From the NCBI GenBank assembly GCA_040954595.2, contig CM082597.2, positions 6,820,001-6,884,000 on the forward strand: a DNA stretch of 64,000 nt. The letters are read 5' to 3'. The stretch comes from Balanoglossus misakiensis. Lineage: Eukaryota > Hemichordata. This document shows positions 32,201-42,859 of this stretch, in pieces. A model generated the notes under the pieces. It was not told the DNA's origin and made no database searches. It worked only from the letters and a program-made list of their open reading frames with translations. Each line of letters starts with the position of its first letter. Position 1 is the first letter of the stretch. The translations under genes were made by a program, and so were the position numbers.

Positions 32201-33040
32201 ACTGTAGCCCACTTCGGGGTTTGTTCGTTTAGAACCTCTCAGTTTCGTGAGAATTATCAATACGGGAGATTTTCGACATAGCAGGCGTCCGCCCATGTGA
32301 TAATATAAAACACAACTTTCTTCTCTTTTGTCTCTTTATTAACTTCAGTAAAAACTTCAAGACATTTAATGCAATGATAAGAATATAAACTTGCTTTCCA
32401 ACCCTTGTGGGACTTAATAAGTCAATACTTGCCATCGACTTAGGTGGTCTTAAGAGCATTGTTAGTCAGCTGAGAAGTTTGCACGTAGAGACGATAACAA
32501 GAATGATTTACCACTCAAACAATGCTAATGTCGACAGGTAGCGATAACTGTACTTGCCCAGTGTGGCACAGGTTAATTTTCAAGCGCAAAATATCATTAC
32601 CGGGACTGGTTGCTTAGAGACAGGTTCTGAATGACAGGAATATGGATCGATGAACGAGGTGTGTACATGGTCCACTTGCCGCGTATTCAACAGAAGTAGG
32701 GACTTATTGTTCAGTTCGGCGAACTCAAACAGAAAGAAAATCAAGTGACCTAAATTTTAAGTCAGTCTTCTCCGAGTTTTCTCTCCAAAATCATTTGATA
32801 GCTCTAGCTATAACCAGAAAGGTATCATATGATATGAAGGGACAACGGCCATATCAGGTATCTGCAGAGTAATGAAAGGAAAACAAAGTTGCACATTTGG
32901 TGGGCGTTTTTCAACGCCTACGACATGTTTCTGTGCAAATATTTATGCCAAAAATTGTGTCATTGGTAGAAATAGTAAAACTTCCCCCCAGTGTTATTTT
33001 AAAATAAAATAAAATAAATAAGTTCCTGCCAACATCATGT
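29241..33040. repeat. Segmental duplication, unit 1 (TRIM-NHL copy 1)
   Basis: From CAATGTTAAGGCCTTGAAAT to about AATAAGTTCCTGCC this segment is highly similar, in direct orientation, to 36389-40720. It includes 5' and 3' flanks, so the copies arose by DNA duplication and not by separate retrotransposition. Confidence 0.9.
29969..32167 (-). CDS. TRIM2/3/71-like RING-B-box-filamin-NHL protein, copy 1 (732 aa)
   Basis: Single uninterrupted exon. RING finger at residues 21-60 with C21-x2-C24, C36-x-H38, C41-x2-C44 and C57-x2-C60. B-box 1 starts at C102-x2-C105 and B-box 2 at C163-x2-H166. A coiled coil covers about 203-330, a filamin-type Ig domain about 365-462 (ends LPGSPFEFSTR) and NHL repeats about 466-732, with repeated P-x-GI and VADxxNxR-type signatures. 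The family acts as E3 ubiquitin ligases and as RNA-binding repressors through the NHL propeller. The start is the ATG at 32165-32167, in frame with an intact RING. The gene lies inside the large intron of the mosaic lectin gene, same strand. Confidence 0.93.
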   Translation of the reverse strand: MAVSADLDDFLNKIDDDYVACSICLERYKNPKVLPCLHTFCEQCLCTWVEKHGALNCPTCKTLCQLPEGGVSGLKGNFWMESLVDLVIERRKEMSGETHEICELCEENDVSFICVDCTQYICDKCAKIHQKSKSSSSHEVKTIAEHSEPKSTRQSVAEHAVNCSVHADSKLQFYCDTCQAPVCIVCTVVDHRVPEHAHRYLEEAAAEYREQLGDDIERLKAKEVKVQSSLKAMKTSRDRIQTHCLQEQEKVNRKAEELIQRIRTNQQRLVDGLQRESDVRVKHMDILIQEFDFNFGNVSSVRTYAETVMHHGNAAHLLSTRPETTRRARELLDAPDEYKEQKDEFEFEGKSDINVGDFGWIKADACVQKCVIENVQTQIFRGDSARVFVRTRDSRGCDVIPRQKLVGSVRKPNGETDQLEFHNNCDGTHTTVITAHSKGTYRVSMTLDNQSLPGSPFEFSTRAPGLIRTIGKKGGEDGNFNEPWGITKDKHGNFVIADKNNNRLQIFDKGWNFKKSITFTKFKKSFQPQDVAISPDNAYFTTDGGNNQVVVSDDDGHLIRCFGQGELRNPIGISIHPIDGNVFVCSRMSGLMEVYTQEGNHVRTLGKQGSGRVTFVWPYFVDIGSTGTLYVADYYKNRVYGCDVHGKVVMESEEIRCARGVAIHGDRFMYVTHGVRGTSAVSKLDMQGKIISRVDSGNDNLIYPIGIALTDDVVPRVVVADTQNHCIKIFAE

Positions 33041-34551
33041 ATTTTTCTGGTTTGACCATGCCACAGGAAGCACACTTTTTTATTTTGTCCTAATAACAAA
33101 TAAAATATCTATCTTTTTTCTCGATTTTCTTAAATACAATTCACAATTCTCTGATTGTGGCCGCGGGCGTATCGCATGGAAGCTAAATGTTAACCAGTTT
33201 GGGAATCTTTCGCCCCAGTCATAACAAATAACGCTTTGTGATTTTGTTTCCTATCTATTATTAATAAAACGGCGAAGTAGTGTCTATGTCATATATAAGC
33301 AAACAAATGTGATTATACTCTGTGTAAAATCGACAAAAATCAATCGATAAAGTGTTCATTAACTGAGGCCTCGTATCACGAAATTGTGTCGTATCACCAA
33401 GCATTGGCAGCTATCCATAATATCACAGATCACTGGTACGTGCTTCCGTCAGTCGCTATTGTTGTTGTCTGCCATCAAAATCAACATTACGTTACCACTC
33501 AAAACCCGAGTTAGCAGGCCTAACTCGGGTCTGAGGGGGTTGCCTTATCAGTGCCTGTGTAAACAAAACAATCACAGATTACGTTGTAGTAAAGTGCAAG
33601 GTCAAGATTAATTCCCCTGCTCAGACTGATTACCTTTACAGAGTATTCATGAGCAGGATTATTTTGGTTTGAAATAAAATAGTAGATGCTTAAACTACTT
33701 GTAAAACACTAATATTATGCACTATACAACTGTTTGTGATAATAATAATTTGTTGACGAATTCGTGGTTATGCTACCCAAATACATGCCGTGGGATACCC
33801 CATATGTGAGCGTAGTAATCTTGCATCAAAAGTAGTCCCCTGCTGAAAATAATCTTGATTTAAATTTGGCATTTTATCAGCAAACACCTGATAGGAAGTC
33901 AGGTTTATGGGGGACTTATCTGCCTTGTGTGTACATTACCTGAGATAAAAAAAAGGGGGGGGGGTTTGCTGCCTCTAGTTTTTAATGGAGTGGTAACGTA
34001 ATGACATAGCACGACCTTTCATCGTTTGGGGTCGAGCCCCCGACGACTTCTGCAATACCAGACCAATGACATGTCTGTCCGTTATCACCACTGTTTGCTG
34101 CAAAGTCAACAATTCTGTCACGGTATCGGCTGGCGTAATGACATGGAATACGTTAAAATATGTGATTCTGGGGTTTAACGTGTTTACACTGAGACCTACA
34201 AATTGACGACATGCCCCAATATAGCACGTAAAGAAATGTCTTTTGTACATACCAAACGCTACCACAACTAACCAAGGGCGTCCATATCACATTTTAGTAT
34301 AAGAAAAAAATCAAACTGTAGTATTATATAAAGTACAATGTATACTAGTAGTAAAACCTGTGTAAATATTTCCCCCTGTTATTGTTACAATACGATTATA
34401 TTTTAGAAAACCTATTCTCTCGGGATTTTCAGTTTCCTTCTGTACTTCTGTTAAACATGTTTTTGGTTCACCTATCTACTTCCTCAAACATTTAAAATAC
34501 TCAGGAATGTTATAACTTAGGATAGTCCCTATAATCTTTAACAGTTGTACG
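33041..34551. other. Intronic, nothing recognised
   Basis: AT-rich. A short inverted repeat around AACCCGAGTTAGCAGGCCTAACTCGGGT (split: about 33502-33529) is the only structure noted. Confidence 0.5.
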
Positions 34552-36272
34552 CTAATTGTCTTTACTCATTTGACGGGGAGCTGGTACTGGTTTGTGCGTT
34601 GGCTTAGGGGGTTTCTTCGGCGGCAGTGTGGCGGGCCGGCCTGGTGATGGCGGCGCGTCAGATGGGCGGTCCGGTTTCTGTGACTGGACAGTGTCCGAAG
34701 CGCTCTGGTCAGCTGGTGACTTCTCGGCGCTAGCAGGCTGGTCAGTTTTGGCCTTTGATGAAAGGCGGGGAGGTGGTTGGTGATCTGGTGGCGTCGCCGG
34801 TTTCGGCGAAGGAGGGGGGTCAGCGGGACGCTCGGGTTTTGGGGGAGGTTGGGTGTCTGATGACCTGGCGGGTTGTTCAGACGCAGACGCGTCAGAACCA
34901 TAGGGCGCTGGTAGTGGTGGTGGCGACTTGGTCTTCGCGGCGACTTGTTCGGGTATTGACGCTGTACGGGTGTCGGCCAATCATGGTGGTTTACGTGGTG
35001 CCTTAGACTAGCCCACTAGTCGCTTGGTGATTTTAAAATCAATACTTTTTGTGTTTTCGGTGGTTTTTTGTCTTAATAAATAATTTCAATACTTTTTGCG
35101 TGCATGCTTGCCTTTAGCGTGTTTTTGGTAGTGAGGTGAGTTTCGAATTTGGGACTGAGCTTGTGGTTTCGGGTAGCGTCGACACGTTCCCTACACAGCC
35201 CATAGACTTGGAGCAAGTCTAGTGGTGCCTGTTTGTCAGCTGGCTCTGCTCCTTGTGATGGTGGCGGCGCTGGGGCAACGACCTTTTGTTTTCCTGGCGA
35301 TGGTGATGGCGGTGGTTGGCCACGCCCCGGTGGTGGTGGCGGCGGAGGGGGGGGGCGGTTTTGGGACGAGCTGGTGAGGGTGGTGGTGGACCACCCGACG
35401 GAGGGGGAGGCGCAGACTGGACTTTCACTTCTGCGGGAATGTTCTCCGACCGTGGAAGAGAATCACCTCTTTGTACTGGGTGTGGTGGTACCGGCGGGGG
35501 CTGGCCTCCACTGGTGGTACAAGATGGCGGAGGTGGTGGTGGACCACTAGAGCGGCCTGGTGACTGTGGAGGCGGAGGTGGCGGTGGTTGGTGGCTCGCC
35601 TTTACCTGACCTTCTGTTCTCGGCAGCGAATTTCCTTTACATTCCGACTGTGAGGACAACGAAGATGGAATATCATCGAACTGATTTCTTTGTCTTGGCA
35701 GCGAGTTGCTTTTTGAACCGGGCTGAGGCGGTACTGTTGGTGGATGGGTGGCCGCGCCGCGCCCGTGTGATGGCGGTGGTCTTGGCAGTGGTGGGGAGGT
35801 TATTACCGACCGGCTTCCTGGTGGTCTAGCAGGCGGTGCCGATTGGATGAAATAGATGTCCAACGGGGAACCTGGCACTGGTTGGTCGCTTATTGTGACG
35901 TCAACACGGCATTTGCCACTGGCCAGACCGCCATCTACTTTCACAGCATGCACGCCATCGGCGCAGTATGCAACCTTCAATGCTACGTCCGACCCACTTG
36001 GCTTCGTTACCTTTACGTTAATAGGTTGACGTGGAATAATGTCTTTGCCGCCACTGTCTCTTGTGGTGATGAGAAATGTCTCTGTCTGGTCTCGTCCGAT
36101 TCTGTTAGCCTCGTTTTGTATAGAGCATTTTGGAACACAAACGTCCGACTTCAATCCCATTTCTCGAGGTCAGGAATCTCAAACGATTTATTTTTTTCTT
36201 GGGCAATGACTGTACAGTTTCTGTTTTCTGGAGATCTTCATTTCTGCCCATCGCGTCTTTAGTGGCCGACAT
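34552..36272 (-). pseudogene. Filamin/proline-rich relative of the TRIM genes, broken
   Basis: From an ATG at 36270-36272 (MSATKDAMGRNEDLQ) the reading shifts frame near 36160-36200. It then gives a filamin-type Ig domain (GLKSDVCVPKCSIQNE, TRDSGGKDIIPRQP, DQPVPGSPLDIYF) clearly related to TRIM residues about 360-460. A long proline-rich region follows with three SLPR repeats (NSLPR, NSLPR, DSLPR). A run of nine C (about 35350) breaks the frame, a 218-bp MITE is inserted at 35004-35221, and a TGA follows before the last proline-rich part (to 34552). No RING, B-box or NHL part is seen. A real gene with assembly errors is possible, but the MITE is a true insertion. Confidence 0.65.
35004..35221. 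mobile_element. MITE D, reversed copy, inserted in the proline-rich relic
   Basis: 218 bp, ends TAGACTAGCCC and GGAGCAAGTCTA, with perfect 9-bp duplication GTGGTGCCT at 34995-35003 and 35222-35230. Confidence 0.92.
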
Positions 36273-36283
36273 GAGTTGAATGG

Positions 36284-36350
36284 CGTTCCCTAGTCTCGGT
36301 TACCCAGACTCCTTCGCGCGGGCTATCGCCAAAGCGAGAAGAGAGTCTGG
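36284..36350. mobile_element. Remnant of a TAGTCTCGGTTACCCAGA element
   Basis: CTAGTCTCGGTTACCCAGACTC followed by an inverted AGAGAGTCTGGGG; resembles element C ends with most of the interior missing. Confidence 0.65.
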
Positions 36351-36388
36351 GGTAGTCAAATCTGACCCCTAACAACTTGAAGTCTCAA

Positions 36389-39300
36389 TGTTAAGGCCTT
36401 GAAATCACGTTCATTATTTTCAGACATATAAGGAGATATATTCCATTTGGTCGACTTCACCATGTATCATTTTGATCAAATGGAGCCGAAAAATATATGC
36501 ACCGTATTCTGCAGCGAGAGTTTTGTATACAATGATCATACAGGTGTGAAGGGCGGGGTCACTGACCGAACGCCAACATCCGGGTAGTCAAATCTGACCC
36601 CCTACAACTTGAAGTCGTGATTGAAAGAGCATAATACTTTGAAGTGTGATTAAAAGAATATACGCTTTTGAGAATTGATTTATTAGACATTTTATTTACA
36701 AAGGCGAGAAATGAAGAAAAGACACTGCAGATGTAATTTTTGAGAGTTTTCAGTATTTCTATTTCTATTATTTTTCTTCATGATTATAGGCTGTGATGAC
36801 AATCCGAATACTAGATATGTCAATATGTTGTAGGGTGTAGAACAAGAAACGAGTGGATACATTGAATACAAGCACTGAATACAAGTACGGAAAATATAAA
36901 CAAATGTTACAGCCGCTCCCCCTTTCAAAATTGGAAAAGAAAAACAAAGCCCGTTCAAAAAGTCAACCGGTTCAAACTTGAAAACATACAACGAAAACTT
37001 GACACTAATTTATAAAAAAAATATGTGAGATTATCTGCGTATATTTTACATAATAGTGAATAATATAAAACCGCAACAGCCAACAGGCAGCCGTGACCAA
37101 TTCGAATCGCATCACTAAGTGACATAACCTGAACAGTTATTTTATTTATTCAGCAAATATTTTGATGCAGTGGTTATGAGTGTCGGCAACAACTACTCGG
37201 GAGACGACGTCATCAGTCAACGCGATGCCAGTTGGGAAGTTCAAGTTGTCATTACCGCTATCGACACGTGAGATGATTTTACCCTGCATGTCTAGTTTAC
37301 TGACAGCAGATGTACCACGCACACCATGAGTTACATACAAGAATCTGTCACCGTGAATAGCCACACCTCGAGCACGGCGTATCTCTACTGATTCCATCAC
37401 AACTTTACCATGCACATCGCAACCATACACACGATTCTTGTTATAGTCTGCCACGTACAATGTCCCTGTGCTGCCGATGTCCACAAAGTACGGCCCTTCG
37501 AAGGTCACGTGACCACTACCCTGCTTGCCCAGAGTTCTGACATGTTTTCCCTCTTGTGTGTACACTTCCACCAACCCACTGCCTCTACTGCACACGAACA
37601 CGTTGCCATCGATTGGGTGAATTGAAATACCGATGGGGTCATTCAGTTCTCCCTGACCGAAGCATCTGATCAGGTGACCGTCGTCATCACTGACAACTAC
37701 TTGATTATTGCCTCCATCTGTCGTGAAGTACGCATTGTCGGGTGAGATGGCTACATCCTGGGGTTGGAATGACTTCTTAAATTTGGTGAAAGTTATGCTT
37801 TTCTTGAAGTTCCAGTCTTTGTCGAATATTTGTAGGCGACTGTTGTTTCTGTCCGCGATGACGAAATTTCCGTTTTTGTCTTTTGTGATTCCCCAGGGAT
37901 AAGAAAAGTTGCCGTCTTCACTTCCCAGCTTACCGATGGTTCTAATCAGACCAGGTGCACGCGTAGAAAATTCAAATGGTGATCCGGGTAAGCTCTGGTT
38001 ATCCATCGTCATGGAAACACGGTAGGTGCCTTTACTGTGTGCAGTGATGACTGTAGTATGTGTTCCGTCGAAATTGTTACGAAATTCAAGCTGATTCGTT
38101 TCACCGTTCGGTTTCCGTACAGAGCCGATGATTTTCTGTCTCGGAATGACGTCACAGCCCCTACTGTCTCTAGTCCGGACAACAACACGTGCAGAATCGC
38201 CGCGGAAAATTTGTTTTGGTACGTTTTCGATGACGCATTTCTTTACACATGCATCAGCTGTTATCCATCCAAAGTCGTCAACATTGATGTCTGATTTCCC
38301 CTCGAATTCGAATTCATCCTTCTGCTCTTCATACTCATCTGACGCGTCCAGAAGTTCACGGGCGCGGCGCGTCGTTTCTGGTCGCGTGGACAGCAAGTGC
38401 GCGGCATTCCCGTGATGCATCACAGTCTCTGCGTAAGTACGCACGCTGGAGACGTTCCCGAAATTGAAATCAAACTCTTGAATGAGAATATCCATGTGCT
38501 TCACTCTCACGTCGCTTTCTCTTTGTAACCCATCCACCAATCTTTGCTGATTGTTTCTTATCCTTTGAATGAGTTCCTCTGCTTTCCTGTTGACCTTTTC
38601 CTGTTCTTGAAGACAGTGCGTCTGAATTCTGTCACGTGATGTCTTCATCGCCTTCAGGCTGCTTTGAACCTTGCCCTCTTTCGCTTTCAGTCTTTCAATG
38701 TCGTCTCGTAGCTGTTCTCGGTATTCCGCGGCAGCTTCTTCCAGGTACCTGTGCGCATGCTCCGGTACTCGATGGTCGACCACTGTGCACTCAACGCAGA
38801 CGGGTGCCTGGCAAGTATCGCAGTAAAACTTTAACTTGCTGTCTGCATGGACCGAACAGTTAACCGCGTGTTCTGCCACTGACTGCCGAGTGGACTTCGG
38901 TTCGCTGTGTTCGGCTATTGTCATCACTTCGTGTGAACTCGTCGCTTTAAATTTTTTATGTGCTTTGGCACAACTTTCACAGACATACTGGGCGCAGTCT
39001 ACGCAAACGTGCGACACTGCGTTATCTTCACAAATTTCACAAATGTCATGTTTTTCTCCAGACATCGCCTTTCTCCTCTCGATCACCAAATCAACCAGAG
39101 ATTCCATCCAGAAATTTCCTTTCAATCCACTTACCCCGCCTCCAGGAAGTCGACAGAGCGTTTTACAGGTTGGACAATTCAAGGCGCCATGTTTCTCCAC
39201 CCAGGTGCACAAACACTGCTCACAGAACGTGTGTAGACACGGCAGAACTTTCGGGTGCTTGTACGCTCCAGGCAGATCGAACAGGCGACGTAATCGTCGT

Positions 39301-40720
39301 CGATTTTGTTGAGGAAATCGTCTAAATCAGCGGAGACGGCCATCGTTACTCAAAATCTGATTGGTAACTGAATGGAACTGTGGCCCACTTCGGGGTTTGT
39401 TCGTTTAGAACCTCTCAGTTTAGTGAGAATTATCAATACGGGAGATTTTCAAGATGGCGGGCATCCATCCATGTGATAATATAAAACACAACTTTCCTCT
39501 CTTTTGTGTTTTATTAACTTCAGTAAAAACTTCAAGGCATTTAATGCAATAATACGAATATCAACTTGCTTTCCAACCCTCGTGGGATTTAATAAGTCAA
39601 TATTGTCAACGACTTAGGTGGTTTTAAGAGCATTGTTAGTCAGATGAGAAGTTTGCACGTAGAGACGATAACAAGAATGATTTACCACTCAAACAATGCT
39701 AATGTCGACAGGTAGCGATAACTGTACTAGCTAAGTGCGGCGCGGGTTAATTTTCAAGCGCCAAAGATCATTACCCGACTGGTTGCTTAGAGACGGGTTT
39801 TGAATGACAGGAGTATGGATCGATGAACATGTTGTACATGCCATGGTCCACTTGCCGCGTATTCAACAGAAGTGGGGACTTATTGTTCAGTTCGGCGAAC
39901 TTAAACAGAAAGAAAATCAAGTGACCCAAATTATATGTCAGTCTCCTCTGAATTCGCTCTCCAAAATAATTCAACAGCTCTAGTATAGCCTTAACCAGAA
40001 TGGCATAATATGATATGACGGGACGTAAGCCAAATCAGTTATCTGCAGAGCAATGAAAAGAAAAGGAAAGTTGTACATTTGGTGGGCGTTTTTCAACGCC
40101 TGCCACAAGTTTCTGTGTAAAAAATATTGATGTCAAAAATTGGAATTTGAAAATGTCAAAACTGCGACACCTTAAGATCAAATTCGATTATTTTTGTCAA
40201 GTTATCGGTACCGCCTGTCAATCAGCTACTTTTTTCTTATTTTCACTTTGTTGTGCTGCTACCGAGAAGTAATGAATTCCCCTGACATCAGAATGCAAAT
40301 TAGGCCAAAGGTCACAATATGAGGGGACAACTCAAAATATGGTCTTGTGAAAGTTTTCAGTTAAGAAGTTGTAGACCAGATGTCGTTATCCGATGAATGC
40401 ATCAACAAAGATACAATGAATACAGAACAATTGGAAACAAAATTTTTAATTAAACAGTCAAAATGGATAACACACTTTGGTATGGCTGAAAAATGTGTTT
40501 CCTGTAACTTGATCTAATCTGGTTTAACCCCCCACCCAAGGTTTTATTCTCCGTTTTAAAGAAAATCTCACCGAATAACGCGAGATTGTGCAAATTTGGT
40601 CCCGAAATTCAACATGATTACTTTCTCATCGCAAGCATATCTATCGTGTCATTGGGAGAAATGGTAAAACTTCCTTCAGTTTTATTTTACAATAAAATTT
40701 AAAATAATAAGTTCCTGCCT
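36389..40720. repeat. Segmental duplication, unit 2 (TRIM-NHL copy 2)
   Basis: Direct copy of 29241-33040. It carries about 490 bp of extra sequence (about 40146-40640), after which homology resumes with CATTGGGAGAAATGGTAAAA. Confidence 0.88.
37146..39343 (-). CDS. TRIM2/3/71-like protein, copy 2, RING frameshifted
   Basis: Nearly identical to copy 1 over the B-boxes, coiled coil, filamin and NHL parts. The homologous ATG is at 39341-39343, but one C is missing after GTAC at about 39264 relative to copy 1 (codon 27, inside the RING), so the frame from that ATG stops early. From an internal Met at 39210-39212 an intact 688-residue frame runs to the stop at 37146 but lacks the first half of the RING. 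It is either a RING-less paralogue (RNA-binding only), a young pseudogene or a sequence error. The long intact remainder points to a recent event. Confidence 0.8.
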
Positions 40721-41389
40721 ATATATGTGGCATTGACCAATGAGGTATAGTGAGACAAATGCCATGTGCGTGTTGAGGCATTTCTGAGCCACTTCTAGGC
40801 AGAGATTCGGTTCTTGTTCATCCAATTTTTTCGCCGCCAGTTTTTAGGCATTTGTAACATTAGTATACAGTTTACAAGTGTGAAGATGCTACCTGTATTG
40901 TATAGACATGTAGTTTTGGGAGGAGAGTTTTACAGTTTTAAAGCAGTTTCATTAACTGTGTTTCATTAAAGGTTTAATACATTGTATCCATATCACATGT
41001 ATTTGTAAATCTGGTGGTAAGCCGGTGAGGTCCAACACCACACCTCGAGTCCTATCATGCATGGCAAATGGACTGCAGGTTTTCAGAGTATTTTCCAATT
41101 TGGCTGAAAGGTTTATCTCTGTTTTTTCCTGACCCGCTAGATAGGGTGCTGACAGGATTTTTACCACACAGACAAAGTCATGGTTTATCTCTTACAATAG
41201 TTACGTAACTATGTTCAGTGTGAGGTTCACGTCTCTGTACGAGTTTTCACAGTTCGCTTTCTAGTTGCAAATAAACAAGGCCGACTGCTCTATGGTCTGG
41301 CTGTCATCATCATATTTTGGTCTACTGTGTGTAGCGTTAGTATGCAACAATGTGTGAGAGAGGGCTACTGCATGGCAGTGGAGTCAAGA
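40721..41389. other. Intronic, nothing coding recognised
   Basis: A stretch near 40797-40855 (TTCTTGTTCATCCAATTTTT) is loosely like the end of the GGCC MITE at 22066. No exon. Confidence 0.4.
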
Positions 41390-41500
41390 CGCATTATAAT
41401 ATGCTGGCCAGGTTTTTGGCCAAGATGGCGGGTCGGACCTGACCCCTTTCCCTTTAGCGTGGCGCAGCCAGCGGTGGGAATGGGGCAGGGGACCAGACTA
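41390..41500. mobile_element. MITE A, right-end fragment
   Basis: GGCCAGGTTTTTGGCCAAGA through GGGGCAGGGGACCAGACTA; same end as 19275. The left part is missing. Confidence 0.8.
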
Positions 41501-42443
41501 CAGCTTTTCCGAAAACGGTTGCCTGCTGCGCACTCGCGCACCAGAACACTAAGACGGTGATGTCGTCTGCGACCGAGACCATCTTGATGACAGCAGAGAA
41601 ATTTCCCGGTTTGTGCTACTGTCCGATGAGGTGCGCGCGCGTGCGTGTGTGTCTGTGCGTGTGCACGTCTGGATGTGTTAATACAATTATAGTAAGCTGG
41701 ATACTGGGCGTTTCATCATGCTTCAGGAGTTAAACAAGAAACTGCAGTTGAAACAAACATACTGACAACATAGTCGCAAATTACAGCAATGAAGCTCTAA
41801 TATACATATTTCAAAGTTCCCAGAAATACTAACCAAAGGCACCACAAAGATTAACTCAGATGGATTATTAATTGGCTATTAAATTCTGGGAAATCTTATA
41901 CTGAGAACGCCAGTTTACATATTTAGTGGCAAATCATATTTTTTTCACAGCGTATATAGATTCGTGCTTTTTTACCACAGGACAGGGGAGTTTCAAAAGT
42001 TTTCTACGGGAGAGCAATAGTCGAAACACAACTTGAAAAGATGCCGTCTTCAAACAGTCGTTCCGTCCGGTTTTCGCTCGAAATCCAGTCCGGTTTCCAC
42101 AGTAGACAGTGGCCGGTCTGCAGAGGTTTCTTAACACAGGGCGTCTATGGGAGTGGGCAGGGACTGAAAAAATCGTTCGGTATGGACAGTGGTCCGGTTT
42201 TGACAGGTTTTACAGTATATGGGATTTGATTCGGGTGTCGAAACTATCCGACAGTATCCGATACTATCAAAATTATTAGAATGTGTTAACAAATGTAAAA
42301 AAAAAAGTGGAAAGTGATAATTAAAGCAATGAAGCTGATCCACACTTCAACTGTTTTTGAAAGACGCATCACTCGTGGGATTATCCTACAGTTTGTACCC
42401 CGAACACAGAGGACAATAATTGTAGCCTTGGTGGGCTGGTTGA
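41501..42443. other. Intronic, nothing recognised
   Basis: A GT-rich patch (about 41635-41670) and AT-rich sequence; no gene. Confidence 0.5.
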
Positions 42444-42572
42444 TAGACTCTCTCACAACCCCTCTCGCCGTACTCATGCAGGCTTATGGTCTGATTGCAC
42501 GTGTGCCCTGGGGCTTCTCCTTTGCTAAACGGTTGAGGGCGCGTCAGTGAATAACTGTGGGCTGTGAGAGGG
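42444..42572. mobile_element. TAGACT-ended MITE, relative of 11906-12076
   Basis: TAGACTCTCTCACAACCCC through GGGCTGTGAGAGGGTTA; shares GGGCTTCTCCTTTGCTAAAC with the Shisa intron copy. A truncated MITE A left end (TAGTCTGGTCCCCTGCCCC) abuts it at 42574-42612. Confidence 0.75.
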
Positions 42573-42705
42573 TTAGTCTGGTCCCCTGCCCCAATCCCAC
42601 CGCTCGCTGTTCAATGTTCCCAAGTAAAACGGGGTGGCAGCTGCAGAGACGAGTATAACCTTCGCGTTGAAATGAACTGTTTAAATAGTAAATTATTGAA
42701 CCAAC

Positions 42706-42859
42706 CTATTCGAAGAGCACATTGGTCACAGTGCTTCCCTGTCATCGCATCGGTCTTACAGAGACAAATATAACCTCTGCCATCGCACTGTGCTTCACAC
42801 ACTCCTGGCGGTGAGCACGGTGAACTTGCACATGCGTCAGCTTGGCAATGACCAGAAAC
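42706..42859 (-). CDS. Mosaic lectin exon 2: EGF-like domain
   Basis: Acceptor gttttttag, phase 0; donor ATAG|gttggt, phase 1. It encodes SGHCQADACASSPCSPPGVC then EAQCDGRGYICLCK and MTGKHCDQC: closely spaced cysteines with the C-x-C...GxxC spacing of an EGF-like module. Phases match the signal exon upstream and the kringle exon downstream. Confidence 0.75.

Larger units (their letters stand above)
26903..42705 (-). other. Mosaic lectin intron 2 (15.8 kb) containing nested genes
   Basis: Bounded by the EGF-like exon donor (ATAG|gttggt) and the kringle exon acceptor. It contains a tRNA gene, two TRIM-NHL genes, a filamin/proline relic and several MITEs. All the protein genes inside are on the same strand as the host and lack introns. 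Confidence 0.55.

Noticed and set aside
35219-35610. Gly/Val-rich plus-strand frames
   Set aside because: Antisense shadows of the proline-rich coding sequence.
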